From the NCBI RefSeq assembly GCF_000002985.6, contig NC_003280.10, positions 14,256,501 through 14,320,500 of the forward strand: a DNA stretch of 64,000 nucleotides, given 5' to 3'. Position numbers and translations under genes: made by a program. This DNA comes from Caenorhabditis elegans (taxonomy: Eukaryota > Nematoda > Chromadorea > Rhabditida > Rhabditidae). Shown here in pieces: positions 1 through 13,004 of the stretch; the first letter of the stretch is position 1, and each line of letters starts with the position of its first letter. The notes below the pieces were generated by a model, which did no database searches, was not told where the DNA came from, and saw nothing but the letters and a program-made list of their open reading frames with translations.

Positions 1-1359
1 AAAATTGAATTTTTTCCAGTTTTTAAAATTTTTGAAGATCAAAAGTGTAATTTTTCGCGCATTTTTCAACATATTCAAGTCAAAAAATAATTTTTTGTGC
101 TGCATAAAACTAAAAATGGAACAATTCTTTCAAAAGCGTGCGCGCGCGCGTACAAAGGAAAAAATAAAACATTGAAGTGATGAAAACCGTAAAATTGGGG
201 CAATTATTTTGGGAAAAAGGGTGGAAAAAACAGAAAAATAGAGTAAAAAACGGACAAGTTATTACTGTAAAATGGGGAAAAAAGTGCAGAGAGATCTTTT
301 TTTTTTTGGGGAAAAAAGAAAAGAAAAATGATATTACAACGGTGTCAATGATATAAAAATTGTGACTATTTCGAGGCATTTTCGAGAGCAATCTAGGGCT
401 TTGGAGACGGTGGAAAATGGCTTTTTTTTTTTGAAAAACTAGAAAAAAAATCGGAATTTTTTTTCCAGAAATTTGTTTAATCAAAAAAATCGAGAAATGT
501 GCAGAAAAATTCCAAAAAATTTTAAAAATTCAATTTTAAAAAAATCAGTTTTTTCCCAACAAATCGGGAAAATCTTAATATTCGTTAAAAGTTGAAAGGT
601 CTGGGAATTTCAAAAAAAAAGTCCCAAATTCACAGGAAAATCAAAAAATATCAGATTTTTCGAAAAAATTGTTCCTTGCAAAATTTTAGAATTTTCAAAA
701 AAAAAAACGTTTTCAAAAATTTTTTCGCTAGAATTTCAATTTTACAGAAAAAAAGTTCAAAAACTCTCCTAAATTCTTAAGAAAATGAGAATTAATGGAA
801 ATTTTCGGCAAAAAAATTCAGAAAACTCTTCTTTTTCGAGATTTTTGATGATGAGAATATGCTAAAAATTAGGATTTTGGAAACTTTTAATATTGTTTCA
901 AATTAAAGAAATTCTCTTTGAATTTTAAGAGAATTTTTGGGAAAAACATTCGGTAAAAAACATTTTTTCTTGAAATGCTTCATTTTCTATGAGAATTTTG
1001 GTAATTTTTCTGGAAAAAAGTTTCAAAAATTTTTGGGGATTTTTTAAATTTTAATTTTTCAAATATTAAATTATTTTTTCAAAAATCCAAAAGTTCTCCA
1101 AAATCTCCAAAATCCAATAGCGGGCCTAAAAAATCTTCCAAAATTCAAATTTTTGTTGGAATTTCAGTAATTCTATACGAAAATTGAAATTAGGAAGAAT
1201 TTCGGAATTTTTACGAATTTTTTTTTTGGAAAATTTTCAATTTTCCTATGAGATTTTTGGGCATTTGTGTGGATTTTTTCAAAATTCAAAATGCTCAAAA
1301 ATCCAAAAAGTTCTCCAAAATCTCCAAAATCCAATAGGGGGCCTAATTCTAGTCCGATT
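1..1359. other. AT-rich non-coding DNA
   Basis: No convincing exon is seen. The stretch is A/T homopolymer-rich, like C. elegans introns and intergenic DNA. About 50 bp are repeated directly, at 1080-1130 and 1299-1350 (shared core ccaatag.gggcctaa), roughly 220 bp apart. It lies just downstream of the minus-strand exon ending at 1360, so its right part may be 3' UTR. Confidence 0.6.
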
Positions 1360-2018
1360 CTAGTCCAGCAAGCAATAAAAAACACAGAAAATCATCAAAA
1401 ATCCATAAATATTCCAATTCGACGCAGCATTTTCCGTAGACATTTCCATCGCCGATGAGATCTGCTCAACCTCTTCCTCCTCAACTTTATCGAATCTCAT
1501 CACCGGAAGATTATTGGTCTGAACCGCATTGTGATGGGAAAAATCGGCGGCTTCTTCCTCTGCTGGAGCTCCCCCGAGCGTTCTTTTTGTTTCCTGATCC
1601 TCCTGAGCCTCCCGATCCTCTTGATGCTCCACCTCATCCCATGGATCCGGATGATCCCGGCTCCCAAGTATCTCAATTGCTCGGGGATCTTGTGCTCCGG
1701 CTCCAAGCTCTGGTGGCTCCACAAATTCCAGCTTCTCATTCGGCTGAGCCCGTGGTACACTTGGATATTCTACCGGCAGCTCTGGCAACTTTGCAGCCAT
1801 ATTCAGAATCGGCCGAGCATGAACTTGAGCACTATCGTTGATCATTGGTTTTCCGTTTTGAATTAGCTTCGGCGGATCCTCGACAGCCGCTTTTTCATCG
1901 TTGGAAGACGGAACTCTGTGGAGCAGCCGGGAGCGAATTTGGACGTATTGACGGGCGGTGCAGAACACTGCTTCAAGGTCGTCGGCGGCTTTTCCGATGG
2001 AGGAATTCCATGAGGTTC
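1360..2018 (-). CDS. 3' terminal exon of an unrecognised tail-anchored protein (partial)
   Basis: The minus-strand exon opens after an AAATTTTCAG acceptor at 2019-2020 and reads about 218 residues to a stop at 1360-1362. It enters with two bases of a split codon and has no early in-frame ATG, so at least one upstream exon must exist; I could not find it between 2019 and 6510. The protein is polar and acidic (ending in a VEEEEVEQ segment), rich in proline in its middle, and finishes with a hydrophobic run of about 18 residues (YGFLMIFCVFYCLL) followed by Asp and stop. This is the layout of a C-terminally anchored membrane protein facing the cytosol. GC content is clearly above the flanks, which supports coding. 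I do not recognise the family. Confidence 0.6.
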
Positions 2019-2126
2019 CTGAAAATTTGGAGATGTTGCTTTAAAAATCAAAAAAAAAAGTCTGCTAAAAATGGAGAACATTTGGATTTTTTAGGAATCT
2101 ACGATATTTTTCAGACGATGCAAGTG

Positions 2127-2261
2127 ACTAGCGGGCCCTATGGGGCCCGCTAGTAGAGGTGGGGTTGGGGCGAGTCCGCTAGCTGGCGCGGGTTCTCGGC
2201 TTCGCCTTGAACGTGCGATTGGCAATGTTTTGGGTCTCGCACCGCAGGCCTACGGCCTGCG
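2127..2261. repeat. GC-rich hairpins of a dispersed repeat
   Basis: Two perfect hairpins stand out from AT-rich surroundings. At 2127-2138 and 2143-2154 a 12-bp stem (ACTAGCGGGCCC) closes on a 4-base loop. At 2243-2249 and 2255-2261 a 7-bp stem (CGCAGGC) closes on a 5-base loop. The GC-rich stretch around them, about 2127-2290, looks like the end of a mobile repeat. The first hairpin is followed by CTAG, which fits the CTRR end rule of Helitrons, but I see no partner end. Confidence 0.45.
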
Positions 2262-3914
2262 TTGCTTCCTGTACCAGTATAGATTGTTAGGGATATTCAA
2301 AATCTCCTTGAAATTCGGATTCGGATGGTCCAAGAACGATTTTTCGAAGTCCCTAAACTGGCCAAGTTGTTTCCAATAACAAAAACAACTACATACATTT
2401 GTTTACCGTCACTCCTGGGAGAATGGTTTTTGAGTAAGTAGGTCATTATGTGGTTATACAATCACCACATACCCTCGAATATAAGGCTAAGACTTTGGTT
2501 TGGATGTACTGAATGTTATGCTATAGTCGACATGTTAGAGGGTTTTATGGTGGGGTGACGATGTGTCGAGTAGAAAATATGTTGATTTTTGGGAAGAGTT
2601 GGGTACCCAGGTGACTTGAATAATACCACTGGCGGATGAGGGGGAGGAGGGGGCCGGGCAAAGACTTTTCAAACTTCGACGCGTCGTAACTCAGCTCATA
2701 ATAGGAATTGGAAAAAGAAAAGTATATATTTGAAATCAGCGTCAAAAGTAGAACATTATAGCATTCAAAATTTTGAAAATTGGTCAAGAATGAACTTTTG
2801 AGCTTCCTGAGCATGGCCTGAAGCCCACAACTTCAGGAACGGGGCTCGAGGAACTCATGATCAAAAAATTTTAGTTTGTCTCGCTTCTCATAGCAAAAAT
2901 AATAAGATTTAGGACATAACATTCACATTTCAGTGAAAAACTGGTCCAGGAAAAGAGGGAAATTGAAATTTCGAAGTCAAAAATTAAATAAACTAAAATC
3001 GTTGAAAATGATTGTAGAGAGCTGTGCTTTCAGTTTGCATTCGGTATTTATGTACTAATTACGAATTTAACATAAAATCCCATTCGGTAGTGGAAAATTT
3101 TTTATTTTTCCAGCAAAAACGTCATTATTTTGAGAAAATCATGAAATTTGCGATTTCTGAAGTTATTTTTGACTTTTTTGTAAAAAAAAAGTATATTTTT
3201 GAAGAGTAAATTTCCTGAAAAATACGTTTTTCGAAAAATTTACCCCAAAAAGTGCCAAACTGACCGACTTATAGGCGAAAGAATCTCAAAAATCACTAAT
3301 TTGCACACCAAAAACACCAGGGGGAATGCGCACAATTTCATTGAAAAATCGTCAATTTATGCTTTTTTTCGTAACTTTCCGGTTGGATAATGAGAAAACT
3401 ATTTAGAAAAACGGAATCTACGTTAAAATTTACATTTGGTAATGTAAAATAAAAGAAAAATACGAACGTTAAACATGTTTTCAACGCAATTTTCGAAATT
3501 CCGGGATTTTTCGAGTCCGATTTTCAAATCATCATAACTCAGTTCAAAATTGATGAAATTACAAAAACTAAAAATTTTTAACAATCCCAGATATACAGTT
3601 ACCTTATCTCGAACATTTTATACTATGACCTCTAAACGTGTGCAAAAAAAGCGACACGACACGCGAAAAAAGTTATTTTTTCGTGTTTCATCAAGAATTT
3701 CTCTTAAAAGATAAAATCAAATCAAATAACCATTTAGATAATAAGATAGAAAAAGCGATTCTCTATTTCCTACAAAAAAGAAAATTGAAAAATGTGCAGA
3801 TACAGCAAAGTTAGACACGAAAGTGCACACCCAACTTTTTTAATTTTTTGTTACACTTTTTGCGCAAAAAGTGACGACCCTTGCACTTTCCGGATTTAAT
3901 ATAGGAAGAAGGCA

Positions 3915-4703
3915 GAATTTTTCTACATTTCTCAACAATTTATTTGCAATGCAAGTAAGCATCGAAATGACGCGAAATTCGCAATTTTTTTACATTTTTT
4001 ACATTTCTCTACATCTCGACATGGGAAAAAACACTCATTTTTCATCAAAACCACGTCTTTAGTTCACGACTTTACCTTCCCAGACGTTCACGTTTGCTAA
4101 AAGTAGTGTAAAATGGGAAAAATAAAATAATTTGACAATTTTAAAAGATAGATGCGTGGCCATTCAACGTGGTGTTGCAAAACAGCCAAATTTGAAAAAT
4201 CAAACTTGATCATTTTTAAATTTTAGAATTCAAAACCACGTTGAATGGCCACGAATCTATCTTTTAAAATTGTCAAATTATTTTATTGTTCCCATTTTAC
4301 ACTGATTTTATTATCAAAATATATAAACTGTCATGTGAAACGTGGCTTATTTTTTATTTTATTTTTTATTCACGCTCCTCCCATTTTTTAAAATAAACTA
4401 ATAAATGAAAATTTCAACGAAAGGTCAGAAATGGGAGGAGCTTAAATAAAAAACAAAATAAAAAATAAGCCACGTTTCACATGACAGTTTATATATTTTG
4501 ATAATAACAAACATGAAAGTCTGGGAAGGTAAAGTCGTGAACTAAAGACGTGGTTTTGACGAAAAATGAGTGTTTTTGCCCATGTCGAGAAATGTAGAGA
4601 AATGTAAAAAAAAATGTAAAAAAATGTAAAAAAATTGCGAATTTCGCGTCATTTTGCTGCTTACTTGCATTGCAAAAAAATTGTCGAGAAATGTAGAAAA
4701 ATT
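3915..4703. repeat. Foldback element with a second palindrome nested inside
   Basis: The outer arms (3915-4110 and 4512-4703) are inverted copies, sharing for example the sequence around ACTAAAGACGTGG. An inner pair near 4130-4165 and 4240-4285 is also inverted (GTGGCCATTCAACGTGG). A separate palindrome with ends TATCAAAATATATAAACTG occupies about 4312-4508. The partial copy at 5700-6010 continues across that site without it, so the inner palindrome looks like a later insertion. Confidence 0.75.
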
Positions 4704-5699
4704 CACTTGCATCATCCCATTAATGAATTTTTTGAAAAATTCTTCGAAATATAACTCGAATTTTTAAGAAATCATTTTGGCGGGAACACAAATTTTTCAG
4801 AAAAATGTTTTTTTTTAATGTTTGACGGCAATTCAAATTTTTTAATTAAAATTTACCGGGAAATTCAATTTCTTATTAAAAAATTTTTGGCGGGAAATCA
4901 TACTTTTAAAGAGAACTTTTGGCGGGAATTCAAATTTCTTTTTAAAAAAATTTTGGAGGGAATTGAAATTTTTTGGACACAATTTTGCCGGGAACTCAAA
5001 CTTTCTGAGAAGAATTCTGGCAGTAAATTCGATTTTTTCTGAAAAATTTTGGCGGGTTGTTGATTTTTTGGAAAAAAAAAATTTTGGCGGTATTTAAAAT
5101 TATTAAAAAAAAATTTTTTTTTAGTGGAAGTCCGATTTTTTTAAATTTTGAAGTAGTAGCTCAACATTTAAAATCCCACATTTTGGCGAGATTCCCAAAT
5201 TTTTGTCGGAAAATTCCGAAAAGTAAAACATTCTTGAAATTCATATATTTATGTTCAAAAATATATTCAAGATTAAAAAAAAACTCCCCATATTTTCTTC
5301 ATTTCCAACTTTCTTCTAACTTAGCTCTTCTCATTATTACAGACAGTGCACCTTTTGTCTTATATCCCTTTGGCTCACCAAAAACCATATGCCCACAAGT
5401 TTTTGCCCTTTTCTCCCAGCCTCCCCCCCCCCCCCCCCGTCTCCCCGTTCTATTGAATAAAAATCAGAAATCGTTTGGCTTCTCGTCTATACCTAGTAGT
5501 TTATGCTTATTGACTATGCCGTTTTCCCGGAAAATTTGTGTCCAAATACAATATATATATATCCTTATTTTTCCAATCAAAAACACCACGTGGCTAGCTG
5601 AAATTGGAGATTTTCTCTCGAATCCCAAATAATTTCGAGATTGTTTTGGCGAGAATTCAATTTTTCCGAAAAAAAACTATTTTGGCGAAAAAATTAAAC

Positions 5700-6010
5700 T
5701 TGATCATTTTTTAAATTTTAGAATTCAAAACCACGTTGAATGGCCACGCATCTATCTTTTAAAATTGTCAAATTATTTTATTTTTCCCATTTTACACTAC
5801 TTTTAGCAAACGTGAACGTCTAGGAAGGTAAAGTCGTGAACTAAAGACGTGGTTTTGATGAAAAATTAGTGTTTTTCCCATGTAGAGAAATGTAAAAAAA
5901 ATTGTAAAAAAATGTAAAAAAATTGCGAATTTCGCGTCATTTCGCTGCTTACTTGCATTGCAAAAAAATTGTCGAGAAATGTAGAAAAATTCACTTGCAT
6001 CATCCCATAA
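5700..6010. repeat. Partial copy of the 3.9-4.7 kb foldback element
   Basis: It matches the right half of the element at 3915-4703 in direct orientation (shared segments CCACGTTGAATGGCCACG, AAAGTCGTGAACTAAAGACG, GCTGCTTACTTGCATTGC) but lacks the palindrome found at 4312-4508. Confidence 0.7.
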
Positions 6011-6510
6011 CAGAAATGGCAAAAAGTTTTCAGAAAATGATTTGTGGAATTTTTTGTTGCTGTTTGAAATAAAAAATCTTTTAATTCGGAAAAAAGTTAA
6101 AACTTGAGAAAATTTATTGATTTCTCAAAAAATCCAAATAGTGGATATTTTCGGACAAATTTTTTACTATTTTCTATTACTTTTTTTTTTAGTTATTCCA
6201 ATTTTTCACTGAAAAATCATTGAGAATTCAAATTTTTCGGAAAAATTAGTTTTTTTCTCGAAAATTCCGAATTTCGGAGATTTTCGGACGTTATTTTTTT
6301 TGAAAAATATTTTAAAAATCCAAATTTTTGCCATTTTTTCATTAAAAAATTTCTGAAAAATTCAAATTTTAGAGATTTTCTGACTTTTTTCAAGAATAAA
6401 TATTTGAAAATTAAAAATATTGAAAATTCCTTAAAAAATCCAATTCTCTCCATTTTTTATTAAAAAATTTCGGTTTTCGAGATTTTCCAATTTTTTCCAT
6501 TTTTTCCATC

Positions 6511-9500
6511 TCAAAACTGTGTACCCATTTCATCAATCATAATAGTTCTCATTTGTCCAATTTTCCTTGCTGCTTCTTTTTCCGGATACATTGTATGACA
6601 TACTGGAGTGGTTCCTTCCAAATTTGAAACACCTTTCAGTACGTGTTCACAGTAGAATTGTTGAGCAACACGTTTATCGGAGGAAGACTTGATTTTTACG
6701 TTTATGAATTTTTGAAGAGTCTCGTTTTTTGGAGCAAACCCATCGGAGCGCAGGTCGTAGAATCTGAAAAAGATGTGGGGTTTTTTGGATGAAAATTAAA
6801 TAAAATTTTTTAAAAAATTTTCTCTAAAATCTTTAAAAACTTAATTTTTATATATTTTTTAAAATTTTAGCTTTAGAAATACAATTTTTCCATTAAAAAA
6901 ACTTTTCGGTTTAAAAGTTTAATTTTTTTAAATGTTAGCTTTAACACTTTAAAAATTTAACTTTTTCATTAAAAAAAATGTTAAGCTTTAAAAATTATAC
7001 TTTTCCATTTTTTCAATTTTTTTCCTAAAAAATATAATTTTCATATATTTTTTAAATTTTCAGCTTTCAAAATTCAATTTTTCCTTTTTTTTTTAAATTT
7101 TTGGCTTTAAAAATTTATTTATTTAATTTTTTAAAAATTTTAGATTTAAAAATTTAAATTGTCCTTTTTTTTAATTTTATCTTTCAAAATATAATTTTTC
7201 CATTTAAAAAAATTTTTAATTTCTAAGATTGAATTTTAGCAATTGATTTACTACAACAGTTTTTTTGTGAATTTTTATTCAAAAAAAAAAAAAAAAAAAC
7301 ACGGTACCAGGTCTCGAAGCGAATATTTTTTTTGTCAAATTTCGCTCAGTTTTCAATATTGTTATATGCAAAAAACTATGTCTAGAATATACAGTGGAAT
7401 TTTTTTTTTTTGGAAAAAAACAATTCTGGCATTCTGTTGCTGTGAAATTTCGATCGTTTCGATACCCTTTTTGGGAGAAATTTTTTTTGCAACTATGTAA
7501 TATTTGCTGAATTCCAATTTTAAGAATTAGGAAAAAAACAAGGATTTTTCTATTTTTCTTGAATTTTTGAAAAAAAATAAAACAATAATTTTGAAAAATA
7601 ATTTTTTACAGATTTTTTTCAATTTTTCTTACTATTTTGAAAAACAAGTTTGCTTAAAAATGCGTGATTTTTGCGCTAAAATACAATATCCGGTCTCGAC
7701 ACGAATTGAAAATTTCCGGCAAATCGGCAAATTGCCGGAATTGTTAATTTCCGGCAAATCGGCAAATTGCCGGAACTGTTAATTTCCGGCAAATCGGCAA
7801 TTTACCGGAATTGCAAATTTCCGGCAAATCGGCAAACTGTCCGAATTGAAATGTTTCGGCAAATCGGCAAACTGCCGGAATTGCAAATTTCCGGCAAATC
7901 GGAAAATTGCCGAAAATGAAAGCTTCCGGAAAATCAGCAAATTGCCGGAATTGTTAATTTCCGGCAAATCGGCAATTTACCGGAATTGAAAATTTCCGGC
8001 AAATCGGCAAACTGTCCGAATTGAAATGTTTCGGCAAATCGGCAAACTGTCCGAATTGAAATGTTTCGGCAAATCCTCACATTGCCGATTTGCCGAATTT
8101 TTTTAGAATTTAAAATTTTCCAAATTTCGAAAATCCAATTTTGGGCTTTTTCCAATTTTTTCCAAAAAAATTATACAATTTTCAAGTAATTTTAAAAAAA
8201 TATATTTTCCTCGACATTCTCATCGATTTTTTTCCAGAATTCTCATTACCCCATCAATTTCATCTGTTGATTTTTGCCCCATTTATCCCAATTCTCGGCC
8301 GTCGGTGCAATCTTCTTCTCACAAACATCTAAATAACCATTTCCAGTTGGATCAATCAAGAACAAATCTCCGGCTCCATCATCAAACATTGCAAGTGTAT
8401 CGACAGTAAATCTCCATTTATCGAGTGGAGCACCGAGCACTGATCTCCACTCGTAGATCACGATGGGCTCGGCTCTCGCGGTAAATGTGCTCCGATTACT
8501 GCTGGCGTCGCCGATTTCCATTCGATACGCTCCCCAGCCACCATCATCTTCAAGTGGGTAGAGTGAGCAGCCGGCGGCTCCGAATTTCAGCACACATTTG
8601 TCGTAGAGCTGGAAAAAAAATTATAAAAAAATTCCGAATTTTTGAAAATCGTGAAAAAAACTGTTTTTGTTTAAATTTTCATGTTTCATTTAAATAAGTG
8701 TTCTTAAAATTTTAATATTTTTCCAAAAATTTCAAAAAGTAGGGTTACTGTAGGATTACTGTAGGGTTACTTTAGGATTACTGTAGTTCAGAAAAACACT
8801 TAGTTTTAAGCTTTTGAACAGGTATTGACTTGGGGGTTGGTGGGGGGTAATGTCAAGGTACTGTAGGGTTACTGTAGGAGTACTGTAGGGTCACGGTGGG
8901 AGTACTGTAGGGGTACGGTAGAGGTGCTGAAGGGGGGGGGGTACTGTATGATTACTCTAGGGTTAGTGTAGGGTTACTGTAGTTTGGGAATTTTTGAATT
9001 TTAAGCTTTTCAAGAGGTATTAGCTTGGGAGTTGGTGGGGGATAATGTCAGGGTACTGTAGGATTACTGTAGTTCAGAACAAATTTAGTTTTAAGATTTT
9101 GGAGAGGTATTGGCTTGGGAGCTGGTGGGGGATAATGTCGGGGTACTGTAGTGGTACTGTAGGAGTACGGTAGGGTAACTGTAATTTGGGAAAATTTGAA
9201 TTTTCAGTTTTTGAAGTGGTATTGGGTTGGGAGTTGGTGGGGGATAATGTCAAGGTGCTGTAGTAGTACTGTAGGGTTACTGTAGTATTACTTTAGGGTT
9301 ACTGTAGATCAGAAAAAACTGCATTTTTCAAAACTTTTTTTTTTGAAATTCCGGAGAAACAATTGAAATTGTGTTAAAAAATTGGCTATAATGTCATATT
9401 TTTTTTCTGAAAATTTCAACTTTTTCAATAAAGTTTTCTGCACAATTTCCATAAAATATTATACAAACCTGATGAAGTTGACAGCTGACTTCTCCACTAA

Positions 9501-12500
9501 CATAAACCGTCTTTTTGCCCAAAATCACACTTCGAACAAACGGTCCGACTGGAACAAATATGCATTGATTATCAGTCAGAAATCCGATAATATCCTCAAC
9601 AGTTTTCGATAGTCCTTTCACTTGAAGTGATTTCATCCAACTCCAATGATAGGTCAGGCCCTCGCTTCGTGAAACCTGAAAAAAGACGGAATTTCGATAA
9701 TTTTACTATGAAAAACGCCTCGAATAACCCGAAAACTTAAATGTTTCCTGAAAAATGTTTAAAATCGGTTCAAAATTTCAATTAAAAAAACGGAAGTCAT
9801 TTACTAATCGATAAAATATTAAAAGAAAGCACAAAAATTACACAGAAAAATTGAATTTCACAATTCGTATAGAAATTCGTTTAAAAAATCGAGTCCCCGT
9901 AAATCGACATACAGTAGTCATTTAATGGATTACTGTAGTTTTCGCTGCGAGATATTTTGCGCGTCAATTATGTTGTGTAATACGCATTGTGTTATCGCAA
10001 TCTGTGTTTATATTCATGAAATTTGAAGAAAAAAAAACGCTAAAAACGTATCTAATTGTAATTGTTTTTTTTTTTGAAAACCCGGAATGAAAAAAGAAAT
10101 AAGCTTTGAAAAATTAATTTACAGTAGCTATTTTTGAACGTATAGCCCCAAAATGTGCTCAAATGAACGAAATTCGTAATGAAACTTCTCAAAACTTTTC
10201 AAAAATTTTTTATGTCTCGGTTCAAAATTTCAAAAAAAATTACACTGATTTTAGCTAGTAAAATCTAGAATTTTGGCAACTTTCCCGTGTCGTATCTGTT
10301 CAAAATGGACCTTTTTTTAAATTGTCATTTTTTATTCCATATTTTGGTGGTTTATCTCATTTAATTTCGTTGATTAAGGTACATTTAAAGCCGACAGGTA
10401 ACCAAAAATCATCGAAATTGTACTTTAATAAACGAAATTAAATGAGATAAACCACCAAAATATGGAATAAAAAATGACAATTTAAAAAAAAAGGTCCATT
10501 TTGAACAGATACGACACGGGAAAGTTGCCAAAATTAGAGATTTTAGCTAAAATCGGTGTAATTTTTTCGAAATTTTGAACCGGGAAATAAAAAAATGTTG
10601 AGAAGTTTTATTACGAATTTCGTTCATTTGAGCACATTTTGGGGCTATACGTTCAAAAATAGCTACTGTAAATTAATTTTTCAAAGCTTATTTCTTTTTT
10701 CATTCCGGGTTTTCAAAAAAAAAAAAAACAATTACAATTAGATACGTTTTTAGCGTTTTTTTTCTTCAAATTTCATGAATATATACACAGATTGCGATAA
10801 CACAATGCGTATTACACAACATAATTGACGCGCAAAATATCTCGCAACGAAAACTACAGTAATCCATTAAATGACTACTGTATGTCGATTTACGGGGACT
10901 CGATTTTTCCAACGAATTTCTGTTCGAATTTTGACATTCTATTTTCTGTAGTTTTTTTCTCATTTTTTATCGATTAATAAACGATTTCCGTAAATCGACA
11001 CAAGAGCTACAGTAGTCATTTAAAGGATTACTGTAGTTTTCGCTACGAGATATTTTGCGCGTCAAATATGTTGTGTGATACGCATTCTCCGACATTTGTG
11101 GTCGTGTAATTATAAAATATCCCGTAGCGAAAACTACAGTAATCCATTAAATGACTACTGTAGCTCTTGTGTCGATTTACGGGCTTTTTGAAATGAATTT
11201 ATTTTCCAAATGCGGCAGCGACATTCCATTTTCAGTCGATTTTCCGCATCATTTTCTCATTTTCAGCTTGCTTTTAATATTTTATTGATAAACAAATGAT
11301 TTTAATCCATTCGAGCCCGCAAATCGACACAAGAGCTACAGTAGTCATTTAAAGGATTACTGTAGTTTTCGCTACGGGATATATATCGTCTTTTTTCGAC
11401 AATTAATTCTCCAATGATTGATGCTTCTTCTCCTTACCTTTGCCAATTTTCCATCTGCTCGTTGCCACGGAGGCGTCAAATTTGCATATTGTGACGGCAA
11501 ATGTAGTTGTGACGGGTCTTCCTGAACAAATTTGAAATATTGGAATTGGGGGAAAATTTTCCAAATTTTTGTGGTTTTTTGGCGAAATTTCAGGGTTTTA
11601 AAGGGAGTTTCGTGAAAAAAAATCGGCGAAATTTTTTTTTTCGAGAAATTTGAGAAAAGTTACAGTAATCCTATTAGAAATATCAAAATTTTCTAATTAA
11701 TTTTCAGATTATTTCAAACTAAATAAATAGTTTAAATTTTTTTTTTAAAATAAAATCGAAAAAAATTGCTTAACTTTTTGAAATTTCATGTTTTTTGACA
11801 AATTGGGATTTTTTTTTAAATTAATTTTTTAAAGTTTTTCAAAAAAATTCTTTAAAATTGTGAAAAAAAGTAGATAATTTCGTGAAAATTAAAGTTTTTT
11901 CAACATTTTTTTTTCGAAAAAATTATTGAAATTTCTAAATTTTGGGAAATTTCGTTTTTGTTTCAAAAATTCATTTTTCAACATAAAAAATTTTTTAACC
12001 GATAATTTGAATATTTTCGAGTAGTTTTTTAGTTTTTTAAAAAATCATTTCCAATTTTCAAATATTTAAATTAATTTGCGGTTTTTAAAGCGAATTTTCA
12101 TGGTTTTTAAGGGAATCTTATTAGGAAAATTTCCAGAAATTAGGGTCCTAATTGGAAAAGTTACAGTAATCTTATTTGAATTTTCATATTTTTTGAAAAT
12201 TTAATGTTTTTCAAAAATATTATTGGAAATTTTGAAAAAGTTTAATATTTTCTAAAATTTTTTTAATTTTTAAATTATTCTCATAATTAGGTTAAATTGT
12301 TTCAAAAATAAAAATCGGAAAAAAAAAAAGTTTTCTGAAAAAATTATTTTTTTTTACCAAAAATTTTATATTTACTGAAATAATTTTCAGCAAACCTTGA
12401 AAATAGGCCTTTTCAGACCCAAAATGGCCCGGAAACCTCGAATTTCGTAGGGAAATCCAGCTAAAATCTCTATTTTTGCACAAAATGAGAGTTTTTCGGG

Positions 12501-12653
12501 CCATTTTGGGCCTGAAACGGCCCCAAATTCGATAGAAAATCTCACAATTTGGCTATCGAGACATGGATCTGAACTCGTTGAAACGGTGTCTGTGAAGATG
12601 AGAAATGTGATGATGAGTATGAGTAGATTCGTTCGTCTTCTAGGCATCCGCAT
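6511..12653 (-). CDS. Secreted protein of unknown family (5 exons, 336 aa)
   Basis: The exons are 12546-12653, 11438-11521, 9469-9675, 8250-8608 and 6511-6763. All have GT-AG borders, the phases agree, and they sum to 1,011 nt. The start at 12653 is followed by Arg-rich residues and a hydrophobic core (LLILIITFLIF), a clear signal peptide probably cleaved near residue 26. The mature protein has about eight Cys, a WSW motif in exon 3, and a LFLIDPTGNGYLDV stretch in exon 4. No transmembrane segment follows, so secretion or lumenal location is inferred. A tttccag acceptor about 35 bp upstream of the ATG suits trans-splicing. An AATAAA lies at 6456-6461 (minus). I do not recognise the family. 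The introns are packed with repeats. Confidence 0.8.
7700..8095. repeat. GCCG-rich tandem array in an intron
   Basis: About a dozen degenerate copies of a ~35-bp unit (TTTCCGGCAAATCGGCAAAT plus TGCCGGAATTG) lie in the last intron of the secreted-protein gene. They belong to the same family as the arrays at 13.0, 14.4, 15.1, 16.8, 17.7 and 22.3 kb. Open frames across the array are repeat artefacts. Confidence 0.85.
8735..9310. repeat. GGTTACTGTAG-type repeat cluster
   Basis: Short imperfect units (GGGTTACTGTAG, GTACTGTAGG) alternate with a longer repeated phrase containing TTGGTGGGGGATAATGTC, seen about four times. The same phrases occur at 28200-28800. The cluster lies in the intron between exons 3 and 4 of the secreted-protein gene. 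Confidence 0.8.
9886..10907. repeat. 1-kb near-perfect palindrome in intron 2
   Basis: The two arms, each about 0.5 kb, are inverted copies around a centre near 10396. The outer ends read TCGAGTCCCCGTAAATCGAC and its complement. An inner palindrome (about 10125-10675, CAGTAGCTATTTTTGAACGT) is related to the element at 22843-23446, so this looks like one foldback transposon nested in another. In the transcript it would form a hairpin of about 500 bp. Confidence 0.85.
10975..11390. repeat. Palindromic CGTAAATCGACACAAGAGCT element plus half copy
   Basis: The arms at about 10990-11085 and 11115-11185 are inverted copies containing CTACAGTAGTCATTTAAAGG and TTTTCGCTACGAGATATTTT. A further left half is at 11315-11385. 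The same family recurs at 27.8-28.1, 54.7-54.95 and 56.8-57.6 kb. Confidence 0.8.
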
Positions 12654-13004
12654 TTTTGAACGAGCGGACTATTTTCTGAGGAGTTTGGTCCTGGAAAACA
12701 TTTAAAAAATTGGAAAACACAAAAATTATTCGAGAAAATTCGATGAAAAATGAGGATTTCGTCTAAAATACCCAAAAAAGTCGAAAAATCACGAATTTTG
12801 GCAAAAAATCGCTCTAAAATAAGAAAGAGCAAACCGACCAATCAGCGAGATTCGCCCCGCCCACTTTCCAACCAATCAGAGGAAGTGGGCGGAGTTCGAG
12901 GACGCTGATTGGTCGGGGAGTTTAATGTTGGCGGGAATTCAGCTAAAATTGAAGAGTTTTTGGCTAAAACGACGCGAAAAAAATCCGAAAATCATTTTTG
13001 GTAA

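Larger units (their letters stand above)
2381..6510. other. 4.1 kb without a supported gene
   Basis: This AT-rich stretch lies between two minus-strand coding regions and is probably intron of the tail-anchored gene plus intergenic DNA. It holds the foldback element at 3915-4703, a partial second copy at 5700-6010, and a run of 16 C at 5423-5438. Around 4790-5110 the motif TTTGGCGGGAA recurs loosely every 40-60 bp. Short open frames here are AT-driven and not convincing. Confidence 0.55.

Noticed and set aside
7700..8095. Regular repeats considered as a CRISPR-like array
   Set aside because: Units are degenerate, adjacent and without unique spacers; the genome is eukaryotic.
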